Positions 9,019-17,550 of a stretch of DNA of 64,000 nt are shown here, piece after piece (within the stretch, counting starts at the first letter, position 1; every line of letters begins with the position of its first letter). Both the position numbers and the translations under genes were made by a program. Source of the stretch: Actinomadura rifamycini DSM 43936 (GTDB lineage Bacteria > Actinomycetota > Actinomycetes > Streptosporangiales > Streptosporangiaceae); contig NZ_AULB01000034.1 of assembly GCF_000425065.1 (NCBI RefSeq), forward strand, positions 23,265-87,264, given 5' to 3'. The notes below the pieces were generated by a model that saw only the letters and a list, made by a program, of their open reading frames with translations, ran no database searches and was not told the DNA's origin.

Positions 9019-10440
9019 TCATCCGTCGCGGTCGGCGGGCGGGTCGGCGGGCGGGTCGGCGGGGTGGGCGAGGCAGACGGCTTCGGGCGTCGCGGCGCGC
9101 AGGCCGTGCAGGCGCCCGGCGGGGACGAGGAGCACGTCGCCGCGCGCGAGCCGTTCGGGCGGCCCGGTCGGGGTGGTGACGAGGTCGGCCTCCCCGGCGG
9201 CCATCTCCAGGACGACGTCGGCGTCGCGGGTGCGGGTGCCGAAGGGCGTGTCCGGGGTCAGGACGATCCGGTCCGGTTCGGCGCCGCGCGCGGTGCGGGC
9301 GTCCGCGGCGAGGCCGCGGTGCCGGGTCAGGTCGTCGGACCAGCGGATCTGCGCGGCGGTGTCCGCCTCGAACCAGTCGCCGACGAGCCGCGCCTCGGCG
9401 ACGCCGCGGAGCAGCTCCGGGACGACGCGGGGGCCGTGCCGGTCGGCGAGGGCGAGCAGGACCTGCTCGCGGGTGATGCGGCCGTGGTGCTCGTCGATGT
9501 GCGCGTGCTCGTCGCAGTAGTGCAGGTCCACCGCGTCGCCGAAGATGTCGCGGAATATCTTGACCATTTCCACGAATCCGGGGGCGAAAACGGCTTCCGC
9601 ATAGGTCACCGCGCCCGCGTACCGGAAGAACTTCGCATGGTCGCGCGATAGATAGTAGTAATAGTTGTTCGTGGCGAGCGGCCCGGCGAGATAGAAGTTC
9701 CAGTACGCGTGCACATGGGTCGCCATGGCGCGGCTGCGCAGCATCTTGGCGAAGATCGTGGTGTGCTTCGCGTCGTGGACGCCGTACCCGAATTCGTCGA
9801 TGAAGATCTTGAACAGGGCGGACTGCTCGGGGCCGTACGCGCCGGCGAGGTTGCGCGACATCGCGGACGCCTCGGTGAGGCCGTCCAGGGCGAGCTGCAC
9901 CAGGTACAGGTCGGCGGCGGTGCGGCGGTCGTGCGCGGCGGCGACGGCGGCGAGCGCGGGGGACGGGCCGGTCGCGGCCTCGGCGACGACATGCCGGAAG
10001 TAGGAGTCCAGGACGTCGACGGTGTCGGCGCCGCTGACGTCGACGGCGCCGGCGAGGCAGCCGAACGCGAGGCGTTCCAGCTCCGACAGGGAGCTCTCGC
10101 GGAGTTCCCGCAGGTCCTCGCCGTAGAAGCGGGCGAAGTCGTCGTGCAGCGGCGCGAGTCCCTGCTCGGGGAGCAGGACGGTCTCGGCCTCGTAGAAGGT
10201 GCCGAGCAGCCGGTGCACGGCGAGCGCGCGGTGCGCGGACGGGGCCGCGGCGGTGAGCGGCCGGTCGAAGTCGTCCGCGGTGAGGGTGTCGGGGGCGAGC
10301 GCCCGGCGGTACGGGTTGGGGGCGTGCAGGACCCGGGCATCACCGCGGAACAGCGGACCGCGCGCGAACGCGAGCAGCCGCTCTCCCAGGGTTCCGCCGG
10401 CCCGCTCTCCGGCAGGGGTGACCTGAGATTGGATTGTCAT
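9019..10440 (-). CDS. SznF-like diiron N-oxygenase with degenerate cupin (copy B)
   Basis: The 473-residue protein parallels copy A. The diiron ligands are E190, E216, H226, E282, H312, D316 and H319, again with SznF spacing (26, 10, 56, 30, 4, 3). The cupin half is kept by length, but the His-x-His pair is gone (FGTRTRDADV around residue 400) and only H444 remains, so the cupin probably binds no metal. The enzyme may therefore stop at N-hydroxylation. The C-terminus ends in a DPPADPPAD repeat. A run of five tyrosines near residue 260 lies in a locally less GC-rich stretch. It appears to be the first gene of the operon, with a weak ribosome site and a 138-bp gap before the Rieske gene. Confidence 0.9.
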   Translation of the reverse strand: MTIQSQVTPAGERAGGTLGERLLAFARGPLFRGDARVLHAPNPYRRALAPDTLTADDFDRPLTAAAPSAHRALAVHRLLGTFYEAETVLLPEQGLAPLHDDFARFYGEDLRELRESSLSELERLAFGCLAGAVDVSGADTVDVLDSYFRHVVAEAATGPSPALAAVAAAHDRRTAADLYLVQLALDGLTEASAMSRNLAGAYGPEQSALFKIFIDEFGYGVHDAKHTTIFAKMLRSRAMATHVHAYWNFYLAGPLATNNYYYYLSRDHAKFFRYAGAVTYAEAVFAPGFVEMVKIFRDIFGDAVDLHYCDEHAHIDEHHGRITREQVLLALADRHGPRVVPELLRGVAEARLVGDWFEADTAAQIRWSDDLTRHRGLAADARTARGAEPDRIVLTPDTPFGTRTRDADVVLEMAAGEADLVTTPTGPPERLARGDVLLVPAGRLHGLRAATPEAVCLAHPADPPADPPADRDG

Positions 10441-10562
10441 TTAGTTGTACCGTTCACCTGACTACGCGTGGATGGGTGTAGCGAAAGGTGTGCGCGACCG
10501 ATTGTGTCGGCCCGATGCGTGTCAAACGGTTCATGATTCGCGTAGGCGCGAACCTATAAGTC

Positions 10563-10653
10563 ATTGATCACCGCGGTGGTCCCCTCACCTCGTCGTGAAA
10601 GACCAATGCTTCGGTCGGCCGGAACGTTAACAGCGGTCTTCGGGGTGATCAAT
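10563..10653. promoter_or_regulatory. Paired inverted operator-like sites
   Basis: ATTGATCACC at 10563-10572 and its exact reverse complement GGTGATCAAT at 10644-10653 flank 71 bp. Each has the palindromic core TGATCA. The left copy runs into a second palindrome, CACCGCGGTG (10569-10578). The arrangement suggests two sites for one dimeric regulator, possibly with looping, upstream of the SznF-like operon. No regulator gene is visible next to it, and binding is inference. Confidence 0.45.
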
Positions 10654-10664
10654 GAACGGAGTGT

Positions 10665-10695
10665 GACGGACCGCACGTAAAGCGTGCGGTCCGTC
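10665..10695. terminator. Perfect 13-bp hairpin upstream of the operon
   Basis: GACGGACCGCACG (10665-10677) pairs perfectly with CGTGCGGTCCGTC (10683-10695) across the five-base loop TAAAG. No T-tract follows on either strand. It lies upstream of both flanking genes rather than after one, so an attenuator, a transcript-insulating hairpin or an operator are all possible. Terminator is only a working label. Confidence 0.4.
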
Positions 10696-11067
10696 GGCCC
10701 CTTGACGGTTCGGCCGTGTTCGGCAAGGGGACCCCGGACGGCCCGCCGCCGCCCGGCGGGCGCGGCCCCGGAAAGTCGGCCTGACCTCGGCGGCCGATGA
10801 TCATGCGCGCGCGGGGTGCGCACCGGCCGGACGGGCGCCGCGTGCGCCGCACGGGCGCGCGCGGCGGCGCGGCGAGCGTCCGGTCCCGGTGTCGGTCGGT
10901 CCGGATCGGTGTCCGGATGCGGTCATCGGGCGGAAAAGATCGCCCCGGTCCGGCGGCCGCACCGCCCGCGCGACCCAGTTTCGGTCCGACCATAATCCCG
11001 ACCCTTTTTCCTGACGGACGGTACGGACCCTCGGCGCCCGGCGCGGTGCGGGACTTACACTCGCGGC

Positions 11068-11337
11068 ATGAATCTCGCTGACGCCGCCCGGATGATCCTT
11101 TCGGAATCGGCCGCGCACCCGGAACTGCTGCGCCTCGCTCGGTATTCGCACGAAGAATTTTCGCGCGGCAGGGCGGTTCCGCACGAAACTCTGAGCCAGA
11201 TGCTGCGGGAAGCGGCGCGCAAGGACGTCTACCCCGCGCTGCGCGCGCGCTACGGCGTGCCCGCGTTCGACGCCATGGTCCTCGCCCTGGGCCGGGAGAT
11301 CGACCGCCTCGCGCCGGTTCCGGTCAGGGCACGGTGA
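11068..11337 (+). CDS. Small soluble hypothetical protein (89 aa)
   Basis: I do not recognise this protein. It is 89 residues, mostly helical and charged, with no membrane segment, Cys pair or known motif. A TACACT -10 element lies six bases before the ATG and no ribosome site is present, which indicates a leaderless transcript and supports the start. It converges on cydC, and the two coding ends overlap by 14 bases. The codon usage is ordinary for the window, so it is probably a real gene. Its position offers no functional clue. Confidence 0.6.
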   Translation: MNLADAARMILSESAAHPELLRLARYSHEEFSRGRAVPHETLSQMLREAARKDVYPALRARYGVPAFDAMVLALGREIDRLAPVPVRAR

Positions 11338-13198
11338 TCGCCGGGGCGGCGCGCTCCCGCTCCCACATCGACCGGTAGATCCCCGGACGGGCCGCCAGCT
11401 CGGCGTGCGTGCCGCGATCGGCGATCCGCCCCCGGTCGAGCACGATGATCTCGTCGACGGCGTCCAGGCCCGCGAGCCGGTGCGTGACGAGCAGGGTCGT
11501 GCGCCCCTGCCCGGCGGCGTCCTCGGTGGCCGCGAGGAGGTCGGCGGTCAGGGCGTCGGCCGTCGCGGTGTCGAGGTGCTCCGCGGGCTCGTCCAGCAGC
11601 AGGACCGGGAAGCCCGCCAGCAGCGCGCGGGCCAGCGCGATCCGCTGCCGCTGCCCGCCCGACACCTGCGCGCCGTGCTCCCCGACCCGCGTGTCCAGTC
11701 CGGACGGCAGCGCGTCGACCCACTCCAGGAGGCGCGCCCGCCGCAGCGCGTCGCGGATCTCCGCGTCGGTCGCCGAGCGCCGCGCCAGCCGCAGGTTCTC
11801 GCCGATCGTCGAGTCGAACAGGTGCGCGTCCTGCGCGCACAGCCCGACGACGGTGCGCAGGTCGTCCCCGGCGAGGTCGCGGACGTCCGTGCCGTTCAGC
11901 GTCACCCGTCCGCCCGCCGGTTCGAGGAACCGCAGCAGCACGGACGCGAGCGTCGACTTGCCCGAACCGCTCGGGCCCACCACCGCGACGCGGCGTCCGG
12001 GCGCCAGGTCGAGCGACACGCCGTCGAGCGCCCACGGCCCGTCGGGCGTCCAGCGCGCGCGCAGGTCCGTGACGCGGACCGTGTGGGGCCCCTCCGGGAG
12101 CCGCACCGGCTCGTCCGGGTCCCGCACGGGTGCGGGGCCGTCCAGGACGGCGAACACCCGCGCCGCCGACGCCCGCACCCGCTCCAGGTACTGCGCCGCG
12201 AGCGGCAGCCCGTTGACGACCTCGAACGCGGCGAGCGGCAGCAGCACCACGGCCGCGAGCAGCACCCCGTCGAGCGTCCCGTCCCGCACCGCCGGCACGC
12301 CCGTCGCGAGCCCGCCCCACACGGCCAGCCCGCCCGCGAGCGCCGACAGCGCCGCGCCCAGCCCGGCCGTCCCCGCCGACCGGGCCGTCGCGCGGGTGAA
12401 CTCCCGGTCGATCCGGGCGGCCTCCGCGAGCCGCGCCGGGGCCGCGCCGTAGGCGATCAGCTCGGGTGCCCCGTGCAGCGTGTCGACGACGTGCGACGCG
12501 AGCTCGCCCCGCAGGTCGGCCGTCCGCCGCTCCGCCCGCCGCGCGACCGCCGCCGACAGCCACGGCGCCGCGAGCCCGGCGGCCAGCAGCGCCGCCAGCA
12601 GCACGGCCCCGGCGGCGGGCAGCAGCGCCCACGCCACCCCGACCGACGCGCCGCCCACGACGGCCGCGACCGCGCACGGCAGCAGCGTCCGCAGGTAGAG
12701 GTCCTGGACGGCGTCGACGTCGTCGACGAGCCGGGCGAGCAGGTCGCCGCCGCGGAACGCGGGCAGCCCCGCCGGCGCGAGCCGCTCCAGCCGCTCGTAG
12801 ACGCGGGCCCGCAGGTCGGCGAGGATCCGGAACGTGGCGTCGTGCCCGACGAGCCGCTCCACGTACCGGAACACCCCGCGCCCGATCCCGAACGCCCGGA
12901 CCGCCACGATCGCGACCATCAGCATCAGGACGGGCGGATGCTGCGCCGCCCGCGAGATCAGCCACGCCGACGTCCCCATCAGCGCGACGCCGCTCCCGAG
13001 CGCGAGCACCCCGAACACGACGGACACGGCCAGCCGCCCCCGCACGGGCCGGGTCATCTTGATCAGCCGCAGAACGGGCCGGCCCGGGTTTTCCACAGTT
13101 TCGCGTTCCCGTCCCGCCGTTTCACCTGCACGTTCGACAATCGGATTGGGGTCGGCCCCCCTGGCCGGGCGGGGAGTGTCCACCCGCGGAGCCGCCAT
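11324..13198 (-). CDS. cydC: CydC, thiol/haem-exporting ABC transporter subunit
   Basis: The 624-residue protein fuses a six-helix exporter membrane domain to an ATP-binding domain with Walker A GPSGSGKST, the signature VSGGQRQR and Walker B VLLLDEP. With CydD it forms the heterodimeric ABC exporter needed to assemble cytochrome bd. The N-terminus is about 45 residues longer than usual and is charged. I chose the ATG with GAGGA five bases upstream; a GTG at 13210 that overlaps the cydD stop (GTGA) is the alternative. It is the last gene of the cydABCD operon and converges with the small plus-strand gene. Confidence 0.92.
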   Translation of the reverse strand: MAAPRVDTPRPARGADPNPIVERAGETAGRERETVENPGRPVLRLIKMTRPVRGRLAVSVVFGVLALGSGVALMGTSAWLISRAAQHPPVLMLMVAIVAVRAFGIGRGVFRYVERLVGHDATFRILADLRARVYERLERLAPAGLPAFRGGDLLARLVDDVDAVQDLYLRTLLPCAVAAVVGGASVGVAWALLPAAGAVLLAALLAAGLAAPWLSAAVARRAERRTADLRGELASHVVDTLHGAPELIAYGAAPARLAEAARIDREFTRATARSAGTAGLGAALSALAGGLAVWGGLATGVPAVRDGTLDGVLLAAVVLLPLAAFEVVNGLPLAAQYLERVRASAARVFAVLDGPAPVRDPDEPVRLPEGPHTVRVTDLRARWTPDGPWALDGVSLDLAPGRRVAVVGPSGSGKSTLASVLLRFLEPAGGRVTLNGTDVRDLAGDDLRTVVGLCAQDAHLFDSTIGENLRLARRSATDAEIRDALRRARLLEWVDALPSGLDTRVGEHGAQVSGGQRQRIALARALLAGFPVLLLDEPAEHLDTATADALTADLLAATEDAAGQGRTTLLVTHRLAGLDAVDEIIVLDRGRIADRGTHAELAARPGIYRSMWERERAAPAITVP

Positions 13199-13206
13199 AT
13201 CCGTCC

Positions 13207-14862
13207 TCACGCCGCCACCTCCGCCGGGGCGATGTGGACGATGCGGTCGGCGAGGGCGGCCAGGGCGGGGCGGTGGGCGACGAGGACGACCGTGCGGTCG
13301 GCGGCGAGGCGGCGGACGGCCTCGATGACGGCCGCCTCGCTCTCCGCGTCGAGGCCCGAGGTCGGCTCGTCCAGCAGGAGCAGCGGCGCGTCCCGCAGGA
13401 ACGCGCGGGCGAGCGCGACCCGCTGCCGCTGCCCCGCCGACAGGCCCGCGCCGCGCTCGCCGATCGGGGTGTCGAGGCCGCGGGGGAGGCCGTCGGCGAA
13501 CTCGAGGACGTTCGCGGCGCGGGCGGCGGCCCGCACCGCCTCGTCGGTCGCGTCCGGGTCGCCGAGGCGGATGTTCGCGGCGATCGTCCCGGCGAACAGG
13601 TACGGGCGCTGCGGCACCCACGCCAGGTGGCGCCGCCACGCGTCCGGGTCGAGGTCGGCGAGGTCGGCCCAGTCGACGAGGACGCGCCCGGCGTCGGGCC
13701 GGACGAACCCGAGGAGGACGTTCAGCAGCGTCGACTTGCCCGACCCGCTCGGGCCGGTGAGGGCGACGGTCTCCCCCGGGTGGAGCGTGAGGGAGAAGGC
13801 GTCGAGGGCGGGCGCGTCGCGTTCCGGGTAGGCGACGGTGACGCCGTCGACGCGGATCGTGGCGCGGCGGACGTCCGGGACGCGGGTGTCCGTCCCGGCC
13901 TCCGGCGGCGGGGTCTCGAGGACCTCGAAGATCCGTCCGGCGGCGGTGAGGCCCTCGACGCTCGCGTGGTACTGGGCGCCGACCTGGCGCAGCGGGAAGT
14001 ACGCCTCGGGCGCGAGGATCAGGATCAGCAGCGCGGTCTCGAACGCCATGCCGCCGTCGACGAGGCGGAGCCCGATCGACACGGCGACGAGCGCGACGGA
14101 CAGCGTCGACAGCAGTTCGAGGACCATCGCCGACACGAACGCGATCCGCAGCGTCGACATGGTGGCCTTGCGGTAGCGGCCGGTGACCTCGCGGATGCCG
14201 CGCGCCTGCGCCTTCGCGCGGCCGAACACCTTCAGCGTGGGCAGGCCCGCGACGACGTCCAGGAAGTGCGCGGACAGCAGCGAGAGGGTGCGCCATTGCC
14301 GGTCCATCTTCCACTGCGTCGCGAGGCCCACCAGGATCGCGAAGACGGGGATCAGCGGGACGGTCACCGCGATGATCACCGCGGAGAGCCAGTCGCCGAG
14401 CAGGATGCGCGCGCCGACGGCCAGCGGGACCGTTACGGCGAGGACGAGCTGCGGCAGGTAGCGGGCGAAGTAGCCGTCGAGGGCGTCGACGCCGCGGGTG
14501 GCGAGCGTCGCCAGTTCGCCGCTGCGCTCGCCCGACAGCCAGCGCGGGCCGAGCCGGGTCGCGTGCTCTAGGAGGCGGCCCCGGAGCTGGGACTTGACGG
14601 CGGCGGCCGACCGGTGCGCCGCCACCTCCTGGAGCCACGCGACGGCGGCGCGGCCCGCGACGACCGCGAGGAGCAGCAGCATCGGGGTGCGCAGGTCGCC
14701 GAGGCCGGCCGAACCGAGGAACGTCCGGGCGATCATGTCGGCGAGCAGCGTCGCCTGCGCGATGACCAGCCCGGCGGTCGCGGTGCCGAGGACGGCCGAC
14801 GCGGCGAGGAACGCGCGGGTGGTGCGGGCGTGGCGCAGCAGGCGCGGGTCGAGGGGCTTCAT
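13207..14862 (-). CDS. cydD: CydD, thiol/haem-exporting ABC transporter subunit
   Basis: The 551-residue ABC half-transporter has an exporter membrane domain followed by an ATPase domain with Walker A GPSGSGKST, signature LSAGQRQR and Walker B LLLLDEPTSGLD. The Gly to Ala change within the signature is often seen in one half of heterodimeric exporters. It pairs with CydC to export reductant or haem-handling compounds required for bd-oxidase maturation. Its ATG overlaps the cydB stop (ATGA), so the two are translationally coupled. Confidence 0.93.
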   Translation of the reverse strand: MKPLDPRLLRHARTTRAFLAASAVLGTATAGLVIAQATLLADMIARTFLGSAGLGDLRTPMLLLLAVVAGRAAVAWLQEVAAHRSAAAVKSQLRGRLLEHATRLGPRWLSGERSGELATLATRGVDALDGYFARYLPQLVLAVTVPLAVGARILLGDWLSAVIIAVTVPLIPVFAILVGLATQWKMDRQWRTLSLLSAHFLDVVAGLPTLKVFGRAKAQARGIREVTGRYRKATMSTLRIAFVSAMVLELLSTLSVALVAVSIGLRLVDGGMAFETALLILILAPEAYFPLRQVGAQYHASVEGLTAAGRIFEVLETPPPEAGTDTRVPDVRRATIRVDGVTVAYPERDAPALDAFSLTLHPGETVALTGPSGSGKSTLLNVLLGFVRPDAGRVLVDWADLADLDPDAWRRHLAWVPQRPYLFAGTIAANIRLGDPDATDEAVRAAARAANVLEFADGLPRGLDTPIGERGAGLSAGQRQRVALARAFLRDAPLLLLDEPTSGLDAESEAAVIEAVRRLAADRTVVLVAHRPALAALADRIVHIAPAEVAA

Positions 14863-15887
14863 CCGACCGGGCTCTTGCGCTTCGGGGTCTTCGCCGGCGG
14901 GATCTGCGCGGTGCCGATCCGCTTGCGGAACACCCAGTACGTCCAGCCCTGGTAGATCATCACGATCGGGGTGAACACCAGCGCGACCCACGTCATGATC
15001 TCGAGGGTGTAGGCGCTGGACGCCGCGTTCTCCTTCGTCAGGCCGTTCGCGGCGCCGATCGTGGACGGCATCACGTCGGGGAACAGCGAGCCGAACAGCG
15101 TCACGAAGGCGAGGACGACGGCCGTCCCGGTCCCGATGAAGGCCCAGCCCTCGCGGCCGCGCGCGTTCGCGGCGGCGGCGCCGAGGAGCCCGGCGGCGAC
15201 GCCGGCGACCGCGAGCCACGTCCACGCCTTGCCGTACTGCACCTGCGTGACCAGCAGGAACGCCCCGGCGACGACGAGCGCGGCGGCGGCCGCGACGCGT
15301 GCGATGCTCCGCGCGTGCGTCCGGACGCTCCCGGTGGTCTTCAGCGCGACGAACACGGCCCCGTGCAGGACGAACAGGGTGAGCGTGGTCAGCCCGCCGA
15401 GCAGCGCGTACGGGTTGAGGAGGTCGAGGAGCGTCCCGGCGTACTCGTGGTCGGCGTCCAGCGGGACGCCCCGGACGATGTTCGCGAACGCGACGCCCCA
15501 CAGGAACGCGGGGACGACGCTGCCCCAGAAGATCGCGCGGTCCCAGCGGGCGCGCCACAGCGCGTCGTCGCGCTTGCCCCGGTACTCGAACGCGACGCCG
15601 CGCACGATCAGCGCGAGCAGGATGAGGAGGAGCGGCAGGTAGAAGCCGCTGAACAGGGTCGCGTACCACTCGGGGAAGGCGGCGAACATCGACGCGCCCG
15701 CGACGATGAACCACACCTCGTTGCCGTCCCACACCGGGCCGATCGTGTTGATCACGACCCGGCGGCGGACGTCGTCGCGGCCCAGCACCGGCAGCAGCAT
15801 GCCGACGCCGAAGTCGAAGCCCTCCAGGAAGAAGTAGCCGATCCACAGGAACGCGATGATCAGGAACCAGGCGGTCGTCAGGTCCAT
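14859..15887 (-). CDS. cydB: Cytochrome bd ubiquinol/menaquinol oxidase subunit II
   Basis: The 342-residue protein has about eight to nine membrane helices and the CydB N-terminal signature GYFFLEGFDFGVGMLLP, followed by NTIGPVWDGNEVW. CydB is the second core subunit of the bd-type quinol oxidase, a high-oxygen-affinity terminal oxidase in the plasma membrane. The gene sits 25 bp after cydA and overlaps cydD, in the standard cydABCD order. The length is normal for the family. Confidence 0.95.
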   Translation of the reverse strand: MDLTTAWFLIIAFLWIGYFFLEGFDFGVGMLLPVLGRDDVRRRVVINTIGPVWDGNEVWFIVAGASMFAAFPEWYATLFSGFYLPLLLILLALIVRGVAFEYRGKRDDALWRARWDRAIFWGSVVPAFLWGVAFANIVRGVPLDADHEYAGTLLDLLNPYALLGGLTTLTLFVLHGAVFVALKTTGSVRTHARSIARVAAAAALVVAGAFLLVTQVQYGKAWTWLAVAGVAAGLLGAAAANARGREGWAFIGTGTAVVLAFVTLFGSLFPDVMPSTIGAANGLTKENAASSAYTLEIMTWVALVFTPIVMIYQGWTYWVFRKRIGTAQIPPAKTPKRKSPVG

Positions 15888-15912
15888 GACGGCGGGCCCT
15901 TTCGCTCGGAAG

Positions 15913-17328
15913 TCAGTAGGCGAACGCGAGCGCGCGCTCTTCGTCGTGGTCGTCGTCGCCGTCCTCGGGCGCCGGCGCGACCTCGTCCTCGGTGGGCGGC
16001 CCGGCCTTCGCGTACTTGGCGAGCAGCTTGACCTCGATGACGAACAGGACGGCGTAGAGCGAGGTCAGCGCGGCGACGGAGAGCAGCATCGCGCCGGCGG
16101 ACACGCCGGGCGAGACGCTCTGCGAGGTCTGCATCAGCCCGTACACCGACCACGGCTGGCGTCCCATCTCGGTGAACACCCATCCGGCGGAGCTGGCGAT
16201 GAACGGGAGCGCGAGCGACAGCATCCCGATCCGCCACGCCCACGGGTTGCCGGGCAGGCGGCCGCGGCGGGTCAGCCAGAGGCCGAGCATCGACAGCCCG
16301 GCGGTGGCCATCCCGATGTAGACCATCATCCGGAACGTCCAGTACGTGACGGGGACGTTCGGCGTGTAGTCGCCCGGGCCGTGCTCGGCTTCGGCGGCGG
16401 CCTGGAGGTCGTCCATGCCCTGGACCTCGCCGTCGAAGCTGCCGGTGGCGAGGAACGACAGGATGCCGGGCACCTCGAGGCCGACGATCTCCTCGGTGCC
16501 GTCGAGGTTCCGGACGCTGAAGGGCGAGAACGGCGCCCCGGTCTGGGTGTCGTGCAGCCCCTCGGCGGCGGCCATCTTCATGGGCTGGTGCTCGGTGACG
16601 ACCTTGCCGAGCATGTCGCCGCTGATCGCGACGGCGATCGACGCGACGGCGGTGACGACGAGCGCCATCCGCAGCGACGGCCGGAACACCTCGACGTGCT
16701 TGCGCCGCATCAGGTGCCACGCGCTGACCCCGGCGACGAACATCCCGGCGGTGACGAACGACGCCGCGATGGTGTGGGGGAACGCGGTGAGGTGCATCGG
16801 GTTCGTCAGGACGGCCCAGAAGTCGGTGAGCTCGGCGCGCCCGGACGCCTCGTCGATGCGGTAGCCGACGGGGTTCTGCATCCAGGAGTTCGCGGCGAGG
16901 ATGAAGAACGCGGAGAGGATGGTGCCGAGCGACACCATCCAGATGCACGCGAGGTGGATCTTCTTCGGCAGCCGGTCCCAGCCGAAGATCCAGAGGCCGA
17001 GGAAGGTCGACTCGAAGAAGAAGGCGAGCAGCCCCTCGATCGCGAGCGGCGCGCCGAAGACGTCTCCGACGAACCGGGAGTAGGCGGACCAGTTCATGCC
17101 GAACTGGAACTCCTGCACGATCCCCGTCACGATGCCCATCGCGAAGTTGATCAGGAAGAGCTTGCCCCAGAACTTCGTGGCCCGCAGGTACTCGGTCTTG
17201 CCCGTCCGCACCCAGGCGGTCTGCATCCCGGCGACGAGGGCGACGAGCCCGATGGACAGCGGGACGAACAGGAAGTGGTAGACGGTCGTGATCCCGAACT
17301 GCCACCGTGCGATGTCAACCGTGTCCAT
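15913..17328 (-). CDS. cydA: Cytochrome bd quinol oxidase subunit I
   Basis: The 471-residue protein is CydA, which holds the haems and the quinol site. The N-terminal RWQFGITTVYHFLFVPLSIG block gives the first haem-ligand histidine (H18), AFPHTIAASFVTAG gives the second, and EMGRQPW marks the conserved region near the third ligand. The Q-loop is of the short form. The ATG is preceded six bases earlier by an in-frame GTG, which is an alternative start. It is the first gene of cydABCD, and the operator array upstream suggests control in response to oxygen or cell-wall/redox stress. Confidence 0.96.
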   Translation of the reverse strand: MDTVDIARWQFGITTVYHFLFVPLSIGLVALVAGMQTAWVRTGKTEYLRATKFWGKLFLINFAMGIVTGIVQEFQFGMNWSAYSRFVGDVFGAPLAIEGLLAFFFESTFLGLWIFGWDRLPKKIHLACIWMVSLGTILSAFFILAANSWMQNPVGYRIDEASGRAELTDFWAVLTNPMHLTAFPHTIAASFVTAGMFVAGVSAWHLMRRKHVEVFRPSLRMALVVTAVASIAVAISGDMLGKVVTEHQPMKMAAAEGLHDTQTGAPFSPFSVRNLDGTEEIVGLEVPGILSFLATGSFDGEVQGMDDLQAAAEAEHGPGDYTPNVPVTYWTFRMMVYIGMATAGLSMLGLWLTRRGRLPGNPWAWRIGMLSLALPFIASSAGWVFTEMGRQPWSVYGLMQTSQSVSPGVSAGAMLLSVAALTSLYAVLFVIEVKLLAKYAKAGPPTEDEVAPAPEDGDDDHDEERALAFAY

Positions 17329-17387
17329 GGCCACCCTGCTCCCGGCCGAACGTCCCCGTCCTCATTGCGCGGGCCTCCCCGGCTATC

Positions 17388-17453
17388 TACTACAAGCTGT
17401 AGTACTACGTCCTGTACGACATACTACGAGCCGTAGTACTACTTGTCGTCGTA
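17388..17453. promoter_or_regulatory. Array of palindromic operators upstream of cydA
   Basis: Two perfect 17-bp palindromes, TACTACAAGCTGTAGTA (17388-17404) and TACTACGAGCCGTAGTA (17422-17438), share the form TACTACR-AGC-YGTAGTA and lie 34 bp apart centre to centre. Degenerate copies follow each one at 17403-17419 and 17437-17453, so the units alternate at 15 and 19 bp. The TAC...GTA half-sites resemble BlaI/CopY-family operators and do not look like the Rex box that often controls cyd in actinobacteria. The regulator is not encoded nearby. Confidence 0.7.
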
Positions 17454-17512
17454 ATCCCGCTCACCCTCGCCGGTCGGGGACATGACCTTGATCACGTCGG
17501 ACGGCCGTGCCG

Positions 17513-17543
17513 TTGACCTCAACGAAGGTTGAGGTTGCATAGT
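17513..17543 (+). promoter_or_regulatory. MerR/SoxR-type promoter with 19-bp spacer
   Basis: A -35 TTGACC (17513-17518) and a -10 CATAGT (17538-17543) are separated by 19 bp. The spacer region holds the perfect dyad ACCTCAAC-GAAG-GTTGAGGT (17516-17535). A long spacer with a dyad inside it is the hallmark of promoters activated by MerR-family proteins, and the dyad resembles SoxR boxes. The predicted transcript starts at or next to the ATG of the downstream gene, so it is leaderless. Confidence 0.7.
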
Positions 17544-17550
17544 CGTCGTC

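Larger units (their letters stand above)
10441..11067. other. 627-bp intergenic region upstream of the SznF-like operon
   Basis: No convincing gene lies here: the open frames are short, lack ribosome sites and show no recognisable protein. The region separates the minus-strand biosynthetic operon from a plus-strand small gene, so it must hold both promoters. It contains a pair of inverted TGATCA-centred repeats and a perfect 13-bp hairpin, listed separately. The part nearest the operon (10441-10700) is clearly less GC-rich than the rest of the window, as expected of regulatory DNA. Confidence 0.7.

Noticed and set aside
8993..9022. Nine-codon frame overlapping the stop of SznF-like copy B (ATGA)
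   Set aside because: A possible leader or precursor peptide, but it is too short to distinguish from chance and no processing enzyme for a peptide precursor is nearby.
10554..10993. Minus-strand open frames in the operon's upstream region
   Set aside because: They have no ribosome site, are composed of Arg/Pro/Gly and overlap the hairpin and inverted repeats.
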